From Priapulus caudatus (Eukaryota; Priapulida; Priapulimorpha; Priapulimorphida; Priapulidae): a stretch of DNA of 24,838 nt. The position numbers and the translations under genes were made by a program. Below are positions 18,240 through 24,838 of the stretch, one piece after another (the stretch's first letter is position 1; each line of letters starts with the position of its first letter). The DNA is taken from contig NW_014577269.1 in the NCBI RefSeq assembly GCF_000485595.1, positions 272,966 through 297,803 of the forward strand, given 5' to 3'. The notes under the pieces were generated by a model. It saw nothing but the letters and a program-made list of their open reading frames with translations. It had not been told where the DNA came from and made no database searches.

Positions 18240-18905
18240 TCGATACAAGCGCACGCACGCCACGTGTACGTGCACACACACACTCGATGCACGCAGCGCA
18301 TGGCACGCAGCGTGTACGTAGCGCACGCACGCACGCACGCACGTCTACGTGCACATGCATGCACGCACGCACGCACGTGTACTTACACACACACGAACGT
18401 ACGCACGCACACTGCACCACACGTGTACCTGCACACGCACGCACGCACGCAGCGCACGCACGCACAACGTGTACCTTCACACGCGCGCCACGCACGCACG
18501 TGTACGTGCACACACACGAACGCACGCACGCATGCACGCACGTGTAAGTTCACACCGCACGCACGCACGCACATGTACGTACGCACGCTCGCACGCACGC
18601 GCACGTGTACGTGCACACGCACGCACAACACTCATGCACGCACGTGTACGTGCGCACGCACGTATACATGCACATGCACACGCGCGCGCGCACGCACGCA
18701 CGCACGCACGCACGTGTACGTGCACACCACGAACGCACGCACTCACGTGTACGTGCACCGACGCACGCACACACTCATGCACGCACGTGTACGTGCGCAC
18801 CACGTATACATGCACATGCACACGCGCGCGCACTCACGCACGGCACCGCACGCCCGTGTACGTGCACACACACGGACGCACGCACGCACGTGTACGTGCA
18901 CACTC
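18240..18905. repeat. CACG-rich minisatellite with recurrent CACGTGTACGTG
   Basis: A background of ACGC/CACG units is punctuated every 30-60 bp by CACGTGTACGTGCAC or close variants (for example at about 18261, 18498, 18602, 18641, 18711, 18744, 18784 and 18887). A longer block starting CTCATGCACGCACGTG is duplicated at 18631 and 18774 (offset 143) through CACGTATACATGCACATGCA. GCACGTGTACGTGC is a near-perfect palindrome, and CACGTG is an E-box. The Thr/His/Arg-rich frames of up to 232 codons are artefacts. Confidence 0.9.
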
Positions 18906-19170
18906 ATGGGATTTGGGTGCTATACAGGTACAGCTGTATATTTCGCCGTTTCGCGTGATTGACGGAGCAGTTCTTCAGTGATTCCCATGCAAAGCGATGT
19001 TTCGTGTGTAGCAAATTCGACCGCTGTACAACAAACACTATAGCTAGCATGCGGCAGCATACTTTCAACCTTGAAGACGTACGGCTTCGTAGGCCACGTG
19101 GGCTAGCAGCGGATTGGAAAGGAAAGCCTTGCTGCACCACTTGACCTATAGTTTAATTGGACTGGACACC
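18906..19170. other. No supported gene
   Basis: A plus frame of 61 codons at 18959-19144 starts with TTG and is Cys/Arg-rich. It shows no known domain. Nothing else seen. Confidence 0.3.
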
Positions 19171-19260
19171 TGCAGGTCACACGTGGGGTCACATGACTGT
19201 AACCACGTGGTGTCCCACGGCTGTATATAAGCCTGCGGCGTCCAGCTCCAAAGCAACACA
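19171..19260 (+). promoter_or_regulatory. TATA-containing promoter-like block with two E-boxes
   Basis: TATATAAG at 19224-19231 is a canonical TATA box. Two CACGTG E-boxes lie 20-45 bp upstream (19180-19185 and 19204-19209), with a GTCACATGAC palindrome between them. A start site would be expected near 19255, and the DNA there is unique and GC-rich. No coding exon follows that I can recognise, so this may be an LTR promoter or one belonging to a non-coding or degraded unit. Confidence 0.4.
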
Positions 19261-19487
19261 GAGCCAGCTTGGCTCAGTCGGGAAGCTCGCACCCTGCCAC
19301 TGCTTTTTAGCTGCTGGCGGCTTGTCCGCCCTGCTAGCTGACCATGTAGGGTGTAGCGGAGCTCGGTCAGAAGGCTACGCAAGGATACACAGCTCAGGAC
19401 GATGATCACGGGCGCCGCTTGCTGGCCCCCTTCCTGACGCAAGGATACACAGCGCGGAGCCAGCTCGGCTCAGTCAGGGAAGCTCGC
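19261..19487. repeat. Direct repeats downstream of the TATA block
   Basis: GAGCCAGCTTGGCTCAGTC (19261) recurs as GAGCCAGCTCGGCTCAGTC (19457), each followed by GGGAAGCTCGC with a one-base difference. ACGCAAGGATACACAGC occurs at 19376 and 19437. The arrangement suggests partial tandem duplication in a transcript leader or an LTR. Confidence 0.8.
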
Positions 19488-19590
19488 CTGCTCGCGCACG
19501 CACGCACGTGTAAGTTCGCACGCACGAGCATGCACGCACGCACCCACACGCACCCACGCACGCACGCAGCACGCACGTGTACGTGCACTA
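19488..19590. repeat. Second small CACG/CACGTGTACGTG block
   Basis: Same units as 18240-18905, including CACGTGTAAGTTCGCAC and CACGTGTACGTGCAC. The two blocks flank the TATA-containing segment. Confidence 0.85.
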
Positions 19591-19737
19591 CATAAACAGC
19601 GCTTTCTATCAGAACATGTGGTCATTCATCTGTAAATGTCAGCAGCACATTGCCTTGGGTCTTCTGCCAACCACAACACAAACATCGCTATTAGGCCTGC
19701 GCGATGGTGTGTGCATATGTTTGCTAGTGAATTAGAC

Positions 19738-19957
19738 CCGCTAAAATTCGAGACTGTTCGCTGGCAGCAATTGATCCGTGCGCCGGCCTTTCGATTTGGC
19801 TCACGGATCAAAAGCTGCCAGCGCGTGATACTTTCGTAGGACGTTCCCGCGATCGCGTGCGCCTTGCCGCGGAACTGCGCGCAAGATTCGCGCTTAGCGG
19901 TCAGGATCAACACCTCCCAGGCGACGCTTCTCTGGTATCCGGTCTCTCATCTGGATG
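19738..19957. mobile_element. Dispersed repeat family B, copy 2 (22-bp hairpin)
   Basis: Counterpart of 17446-17620. Arms 19759-19780 and 19802-19823 (CGCTGGCAGC..TTGATCCGTG and its complement) pair 20 of 22 bases around a 21-nt loop. No coding frame is conserved between the copies. Confidence 0.75.
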
Positions 19958-20317
19958 ATAAGTTTTATGAAAGTGAAAGGGTAGTGTATCGCATGACCTG
20001 TTAAAGGTGTCGATAGTGTACGTGCGCGAGAGCATAACGGGTGGCCTTTCCGCTACATAGAACGTGCGCGCGTACACTGACTACTTTACACACGCAGTAT
20101 ATTATATAGAGAAGTTTCGAGCACAGATTTATCAGCCACCACAGACGCTCCCCACTATACGGTCAAGCCTCGAAAGATCAAATGCACCAATCCAGATAAC
20201 AGACTTAGTCAGAAGTCATTCTCAAACCTAAAATAACAGTTCACGCATAATTTTATATAGCAGTATAATACAAAATGATCCGCAGATGTAAAAATAACTG
20301 GATTATCACCATTGTCA
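19958..20317. other. No gene seen
   Basis: Mixed AT-rich sequence with no long frames or recognised motifs. Confidence 0.4.
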
Positions 20318-20447
20318 TCAGATCTCTCTCTCCCTGCCTCACTCCATCCCCCTATTTCTTTCTCTCTCTCTCACACTCTCCCTCGCTCTCTCTCCCTCTT
20401 TTTCGCGCCCCTCTTCCTCTCTATCATTCCACTCTCTCCCTCTAAAT
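20318..20447. repeat. CT-rich polypyrimidine tract
   Basis: TCTCTC/CCCTC-type low complexity on the plus strand. The Ser/Leu/Pro frame over it is not a gene. Confidence 0.85.
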
Positions 20448-20750
20448 TATTTACGATCACTAACAACACCATTGGAAAAACTTTTGAATTCTTGGAAATG
20501 AGAATTTCTGCTAATGTTTCGCAATTTTATGGTAAATGTGGCACCAAAGCTTAAAAATCGGCTAAAGATTAGGTAATTTAACTATAAATTGGCGCCCATT
20601 TACTTCTGCTGCTACAGATGTTTATGTTTCGGTGTAAATTTGGAGACTTCAAATTGCACAACATGTAAATACTCTTTACAAAAATAAGAGGGAACATCAT
20701 AAATATAGACAAATTGCAGAATTTATTCCAACCAAGCTTCTTTATTTACA
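20448..20750. other. AT-rich DNA, nothing recognised
   Basis: No coding frame or repeat that I can support. Confidence 0.4.
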
Positions 20751-21168
20751 ACTAGCTGGGCCACCCGGCGATGCCCGGGATTTTTTTTGGGTTACTGCTT
20801 TTCTGCTATTTCATGCGTTTTCTGCTATTGCTTGCGTTTCGGCATTTCATGCCATTGCCTGATTTTGAGCCTGACTATAGTTGAGCGCTATAGGATTGCT
20901 GTTTACTTTTCTGCTGCGCTAGAATTCGTCTTGATTTTTCTGCTGCAGTGTATAGTCGAGCGCTAGGATTGCTGTTAATCTTTCTGCTGCGCTAGTATTT
21001 TTGGGGGAAAATCTGTTGTCTGTTTTTTTGCCCTTATTTTGGCCTTTTTGTGCAAATTGTTTTTGGCCTAAAATGGTCGTCGCGTCATGCTGATTGAGAA
21101 TACACCTCACGGGTCACCTCTAAACTGGTCTCGAGAAGACAGACAGACAGATAGATGCGGCGATTTAT
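20751..21168 (+). mobile_element. Retroelement-like repeat, copy 1
   Basis: Opens with ACTAGCTGGGCCACCCGGCG and ATGCCCGGGA, a head I associate with short repeats in several invertebrate phyla. It carries TTTCTGCT-rich text and a 75-bp-spaced duplication (GAGCGCTA...GGATTGCTGTT...TTTCTGCTGCGCTAG at 20883 and 20958), and ends with ATGGTCGTCGCG-CATGCTGATT (21072), a GACAGACAGACAGATAGATG tail and GCGATTTATT. The tail structure suggests a non-LTR or SINE 3' end, but I cannot name the family. Confidence 0.6.
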
Positions 21169-21489
21169 TGTAGGAGATGAATACGAAACACTCGAAAATA
21201 CGCAAATAAGTAGCAAGTTCAGCATTTATACCTATACGTACGGTAGTCGTCTACGACGAATTCGTGTCTCCTTCGAAGCTAATAATTCGTTTATTGTCGC
21301 TGTAATTTGACAATAGAGCTACAAAAATACAGCTACAATAGAGCTACAAAATGCGAACAACAGCGCGAAAATGCGCACTCGATGCAGTAGGAGGGTATAT
21401 ATCGCCACCGCGCGGACATTTATTAAAATAATAAATAATTTTAATTGTAATTTGACACTTTTTTATGTTGTGTATTTGTTTTTCGTTTT
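21169..21489. other. No gene; small 24-bp tandem repeat
   Basis: CAATAGAGCTACAAAA occurs twice, at about 21311 and 21335. The rest is AT-rich. Confidence 0.45.
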
Positions 21490-21640
21490 TTTTTTGGGGG
21501 GGGTTTATAAATGGTCGTCGCGACATGCTGATTAAGAATATATATGGTGTTGGGGTGACCTCTTACGGGGGGGGGGGAAGATAGAGCCCCAGACAGACCG
21601 AAAAACAGACTCGCCCTTTATGTAAGAGATTGGTTGCTGT
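21490..21640 (+). mobile_element. Retroelement-like repeat, copy 2 (3' end only)
   Basis: ATGGTCGTCGCGACATGCTG at 21511 repeats the block at 21072 with one mismatch, then ATTAAGAATA, GGTGACCTCT and a CAGACAGACCGAAAAACAGA tail. The preceding sequence is a T-run and G-run, not the copy 1 body, so this is a 5'-truncated copy. Confidence 0.6.
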
Positions 21641-21900
21641 CGAGTGAAATACAACGTTAGGTGAATGTTTTTCATGCCAAGAAAATACAGTTATAAATCA
21701 AATATAGCATTTTACATCAGACTACTCCAACAAAACTATAGATTCTTCGTAGTTCTAGCACAAAATAAAATTCTGAAACAATGCATGCCCCAAATACACT
21801 CCATGTACTATTAAGCTAGCAAGAAGTGGCCAGCCTATGATAACACTGCTATAATATATTCAACAAAAGCGTGAACATTGCAAACTATTACGTTTTATTA
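21641..21900. other. AT-rich DNA, nothing recognised
   Basis: No frames or repeats that I can support. Confidence 0.4.
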
Positions 21901-21902
21901 GC

Positions 21903-22147
21903 GTTGCTATATAGCAGCCATTATAACAGCGCGCGACTGTTAACTTTCTGCTAAAACTCCCCATATATGCAGACTACCAACCGGTTTTTATGGGGGTTGC
22001 TATATAGCAGCCTCGATAACAGCTCGCGACTGCTAACTTCCTGCTAAAACTCCCCGTATATGCAGACTACCAACTGGTTTTTATGGGGGTTGCTATATTG
22101 CAGCCTTTATAACAGCGCGCGACTGCTAACTTCCTGCTAAAACAGAT
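21903..22147. repeat. 93-bp tandem repeat, 2.6 copies
   Basis: GTTGCTATATAGCAGCC starts at 21903, 21996 and 22089 (period 93). Each unit continues TATAACAGC-CGCGACTG, TAACTT-CTGCTAAAACTCCCC, ATATGCAGACTACCAAC and GGTTTTTATGGGG. Copies are about 90% alike, and the third ends within CTGCTAAAAC. TGCTATATAGCA is a perfect 12-bp palindrome inside each of the first two units. Confidence 0.95.
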
Positions 22148-22467
22148 TGTTTCCTTGCACCATGCAGTCACAAGATCAACGTTAAAAATTCTTGCTATGG
22201 AAACGATAAACAGCGCGCGTAAAAAAACCAATTGATTTTAAAAGCATATTAATTTTGTTTATTACCGCGAGAATATTGTGTACGATAAGTTGCAGAACTT
22301 GCTAGAATTAAGTGGCAAAAGTGAGAACTGAAACGTAATTTACAGTACGTACTATAAAATCACATAAACAACCTCCCTCATTCGTACTGCATATTTTTCT
22401 TACAGTTGATGGCAAAGATGTGCACGCACACACACGCACACAAATGTATAATATACTATAAACATAC
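22148..22467. other. No gene seen
   Basis: AT-rich, with a small CA repeat at 22420-22442. The minus frame at 22308-22493 overlaps the degraded exon next to it in another frame and is not supported. Confidence 0.4.
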
Positions 22468-22703
22468 TTCTTTGAATACGTTGAGTTCAACAAACAAGAA
22501 TGCCATACTGATCACATATCTCATTTTGTTTTCACGTGATGTATGTCCATCTGTATGTGGAGTCTATCTCTCAGTTTGTCCTTATTGGTGACAAGTACTT
22601 CAAGAATCAGGTTTATTGTCAGATTCGAGTCATGTGGATACTGGTTGACATCGATGAAGACATGGGGCATAATACCTCCTTCAGTGTTTGCGTGGAATAT
22701 ATA
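22468..22703 (-). pseudogene. Core fragment of a transposon-like, probably DUF7869-type, protein
   Basis: On the minus strand, 22703-22539 reads without stops and contains HANTEGGIMPHVFIDVNQYP, DSNLTINLILEVL and RLHIQMD. After a 2-base frameshift, 22536-22468 continues RENKMRYVISMAFLFVELNV then FKE. A series of the form ..H.FID..QYPHDSNLT...L, LHIQMDN, RENK.KYV.AF...LVEL..FK.. is, from memory, the signature of a large uncharacterised animal family that behaves like transposon proteins, with a nuclease-like core (QMDN and a later VGHTHEDID motif). The frameshift, a TGA just before the N-terminal end (22706-22704) and the absent VGHTHED segment make this a relic. GAA|GTATGT at its end could be an old splice donor. 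The N-terminal partner lies at 23680-23928 on the same strand. Confidence 0.75.
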
Positions 22704-22796
22704 TCATTTGTTTGTAAAAACGAAATACATGGTATTATTATCTAGTAATACAAGGTTACGTTTGTAGCTACGCATGGTATGTATGAAACTCTTAAG
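22704..22796. other. Flank of the degraded exon
   Basis: On minus, in-frame text before the TGA reads MYFVFTNK and may be a decayed continuation of the exon. Nothing else seen. Confidence 0.3.
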
Positions 22797-23400
22797 CCTT
22801 GTCTATACGAAGTTTTCTTATCCCGGGTTACACAGTCTTGGGTTAGCTTAACCCTAGTTAAGACATGCGCAACGTCTATACGAGCACCACCCGCTCAATG
22901 CTTGTACGGTTCTGGCACGTAAGTATCGCATTGTATGTACGCATCGATGTAAATACGCATTCACTATTGCCGCATATCGCAGGGTTAAGGAACTATGCGC
23001 TATCTCAGGTTAACACCGTCTATACGACGCTATCCTGTTAGCTTAGCCCCCCTCACATCACAAGGTTAAACTAACCCGGGTTAAGGCTTAACCCTGGTTC
23101 TCTTAACCCGAGATAAGCACGCGTGTAAATGCTTATACAGCGATAAAAATCCTCGTATAGACGAGACTTCGTCTACACGAAGAAATTTGTCTCAGCTTAA
23201 GCGTCTTATTACATCGTCTACACGAATAAATTTGTCTCGGCTTAAGCGTCTTATTACATCGTCTACACGAGGAAATGTGTCTCGGCTTAAGCGTCTATAC
23301 GAGGTCTTAACTCGGGTTAAGCTACCCCGGATTAAGCTAATCCCGGTTAAGCTTAACCCGAGTTAAGACTCGTGTAGACGCGCGCAAAATCGTTAACTCG
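22797..23400. mobile_element. Palindrome-rich element with GTCTAYACGA and GGTTAA motifs
   Basis: Nine copies of GTCTAYACGA occur in about 580 bp: plus orientation at 22801, 22874, 23018, 23171, 23216, 23261 and 23293, and inverted near 23154 and 23370. They alternate with many TTAACC/GGTTAA blocks, several palindromic (TAACCCGGGTTA, GGTTAAGCTTAACC, TTAACTCGAGTTAA). One possible unit is 22797-23165, with imperfect TIRs starting TTGTCTATACGAAG and CTCGTCTATACGAGG. A larger unit to about 23380 is also possible. No coding frame. It separates the two pieces of the minus-strand pseudogene. Confidence 0.6.
23170..23300. repeat. 45-bp tandem repeat, about 2.9 copies
   Basis: Units start CGTCTACACGA at 23170, 23215 and 23260 and share AAATTTGTCTC, GGCTTAAGCGTC and TTATTACAT. 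The first two differ at only a few bases. The third passes into CGTCTATACGAGG. Confidence 0.93.
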
Positions 23401-23679
23401 AGTTAAGTGGTAGTCGCATACCGCAGTCAACCCCGCCTCCTGCTAGCTGCCGTTAGCTTAACTGTGGCAGATGCTTGATAGTCAACTTTCAACTGCACAC
23501 ATGTATTGCATACAGCAAAAGTTGATGGCTGAAATAGACATTGAAAAAAAGTGTATGTATAGATTGTACATTAATCACATTGAATACCGTAACACAAAGC
23601 TATCAACATACCATCAACTTTGCCCATAAATTGGTATTAGCTTTAGATCAGCTTAGAAAGGCTACAAAGTTTTGATTAC
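23401..23679. other. Intervening DNA, possibly the old intron
   Basis: Contains an imperfect inverted repeat, CAAAAGTTGATGG (about 23517) and CCATCAACTTTG (23611). No coding frame on the minus strand links the two pseudogene pieces here. Confidence 0.4.
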
Positions 23680-23928
23680 CTTGCCAATCTTATACCGGGG
23701 AAAGTCTTTTTTCCATATCTCTATCAGATATTCATATGAGATGTAGTTCTTGATATTCTTCTGTTCCATCTCATCTTTGTACTTCTTCTACAAGCTCAGT
23801 TTTGTATAGTAGTAGGGCAGATAAATAGAATCATCATTTGGCCTGTAATCACCCATCTTTTTAAAAGTTTCTGCCATCCACGCCTTTGCTTTTGTTGTTT
23901 TCCTTCTGCATTTTCCTTGTGTGTTCAT
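23680..23928 (-). pseudogene. N-terminal domain of the same transposon-like family
   Basis: On the minus strand an ATG at 23928 opens 83 codons with one in-frame TAG (23790-23788), ending at a donor-like AAG|GTAATC (GT at 23679-23678), phase 0. Readable parts are CRRKTTKAKAWMAETFKKMG, YRPNDDSIYLPYYYTKLSL, then after the stop KKYKDEMEQKNIKNYISYEY and LIEIWKKDFPRYKIGK. The pattern W...F...GD..P....I.LP...TK...Y.KY..EM......S...F..IW...FP...I.K is, from memory, the N-terminal module of the family whose core is at 22468-22703, and both pieces lie in the correct order on one strand. One stop in 83 codons and good residue conservation suggest fairly recent decay. The intermediate Cys-rich linker (CDMC-type) was not found. 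Confidence 0.75.
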
Positions 23929-24565
23929 GCGCATTCTTGTATGCACCAGTAACAGTAATAGCTACCCACTAAATAACCATGCAGTTCTAAATCTATTGTT
24001 TGACGGCCAATTTAGCTCCTGCTCTTTATTCTTGTTGTTTGTGCACAGCGGTGTATTTACGGGCTTTGTGTAGCATCTGCATTTGAAAGCATTGTTTAAT
24101 CAGCGATTATTAACGGGCTGCTGAGGGAGCCGATTCGGGTCATTCGCGCACCTGCAACAAGTACTAGTGTAACGGGTTTGCACTACAGGATTGCCGTTTC
24201 CGCTATTCACGAAAGTTAGATGTGCTTTGTGTTTCTAAGTGAGTTGAATAGATCAAAACAATGACCGCCTTAATCGTTCCTTTTGATACGAGAAAATTAT
24301 CAAACAACATCGGCAATTCTCTGTAGTTCTTTGCGGGGTGAAAGACTGTTCGTATGGCTACAGCACGCAGAAGGTAATGGTAAACGTGTTTATACAAGCG
24401 AATTGTCAACAAATGGAGAAAAGGATAAACAGAAGTCAGTCCCATCTCTCAAGTCACTGATCTTGGAGGACAGTTATAGTGAGGGTTAGTTTATTTTAAA
24501 AACTGTTTGCAGCAGTTACTTGTGGACGTATGTAATTTTCTAAGGATATAAAGCTGGGTTTGCAC
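23929..24565. other. No supported gene
   Basis: A plus frame of 68 codons at 24283-24489 starts with TTG and is Ser/Lys/Glu-rich without a recognised domain. A GGGTTTGCACTA 12-mer occurs at about 24174 and 24555 in direct orientation. No convincing exon. Confidence 0.35.
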
Positions 24566-24569
24566 TATT

Positions 24570-24571
24570 AC

Positions 24572-24639
<68 letters not shown>

Positions 24640-24642
24640 GTT
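24570..24642. repeat. (TG)n microsatellite
   Basis: About 35 TG units ending in TGCGTGTG. Confidence 0.97.
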
Positions 24643-24719
24643 CACGATCATGAACTCTCCGCCTCCTCCCATCTCTACACGCATCGCAAATCAAACAAAC
24701 GCGCAGCCAACCGGTTTTA

Positions 24720-24753
24720 CAGAGAGGAGCGAGAGAGAGACCGAAAGAGAGGA

Positions 24754-24798
<45 letters not shown>

Positions 24799-24838
24799 GA
24801 GAAAGAGAGAGAGACCGAGAGAAAGAGAGAGAGAGAGG
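24720..24838. repeat. (GA)n microsatellite running off the right edge
   Basis: GAGAGA with ACCGAGAGAAA interruptions; continues to the last base. Confidence 0.97.

Noticed and set aside
18112-18962. Thr/His/Arg-rich and Cys/Val/Arg-rich frames up to 232 codons
   Set aside because: Translations of the CACG/ACGC minisatellite; open on both strands and in several frames at once.
22536-22767. Plus-strand frames of 69-74 codons over the core pseudogene piece
   Set aside because: They are antisense shadows. The minus-strand reading carries the recognisable family motifs (QYPHDSNLT, LHIQMD, RENK).
24262-24372. Plus-strand frame reading LCGVKDCSYGYSTQK before AAG|GTAATG, reminiscent of a C2H2 zinc finger start
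   Set aside because: Only the CxxxxC half is present, the frame has no start, and no His pair follows. It is on the opposite strand to the transposon-like relic nearby.

Overview
This is eukaryotic, almost certainly invertebrate animal, DNA. The signs are a tRNA-derived SINE-like head, several terminal-inverted-repeat (TIR) elements with short target duplications, a HARBI1-type transposase relic, a relic of an animal-type uncharacterised transposon-like protein, very abundant microsatellites and minisatellites, and short exons ending at GTAAG-type splice donors. Nothing suggests operons, CRISPR or prokaryotic genes. I cannot name the species. Most long open frames are artefacts of tetranucleotide or dinucleotide repeats.

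Layout. 1-3.3 kb: non-coding DNA with a 159-bp tandem repeat (628-970), a near-perfect hairpin (1358-1428) and a chain of microsatellites (2.3-3.3 kb). 3.4-3.65 kb: a candidate first exon on the minus strand with a CpG-rich upstream region. 4.76-8.4 kb: a degenerate TGGA/GATG satellite with higher-order duplications and an inserted TIR element (5011-5292). 8.5-10 kb: purine-rich DNA and CA/GA repeats. 10.2-10.9 kb: a second candidate minus-strand exon, with a cluster of CCAAT/ATTGG palindromes just upstream. 11.0-12.3 kb: a 20-bp minisatellite split in two by an LTR- or promoter-like segment. 12.59-13.04 kb: a TIR element with 39-bp TIRs inside a TA repeat. 13.49-14.34 kb: a small exon candidate, then a 723-bp PIF/Harbinger-type element with perfect TIRs, a TTA target duplication and a broken transposase piece. 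14.6-17.0 kb: two copies of one dispersed repeat flanking what looks like the first coding exon of an acylphosphatase gene (15386-15413). 17.4-20 kb: two copies of a repeat with a hairpin core, a tRNA-like SINE head, an E-box-rich CACG minisatellite and a TATA promoter-like block. 20.7-22.1 kb: retroelement-like 3' pieces and a 93-bp tandem repeat. 22.46-23.93 kb: two pieces, in order on the minus strand, of a degraded transposon-like gene (I believe the DUF7869-type family), with an unusual palindrome-rich element between them. 24.5-24.8 kb: TG and GA microsatellites.

How it fits together. The window is mainly a graveyard of mobile elements and simple repeats between sparse, small exons. The only host-gene exon I can name is the acylphosphatase-like one, and its catalytic exon is not visible here. 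The most informative new reading is the minus-strand relic at 22.46-23.93 kb, which no long ATG-to-stop frame reveals because it carries a stop in one piece and a frameshift in the other.
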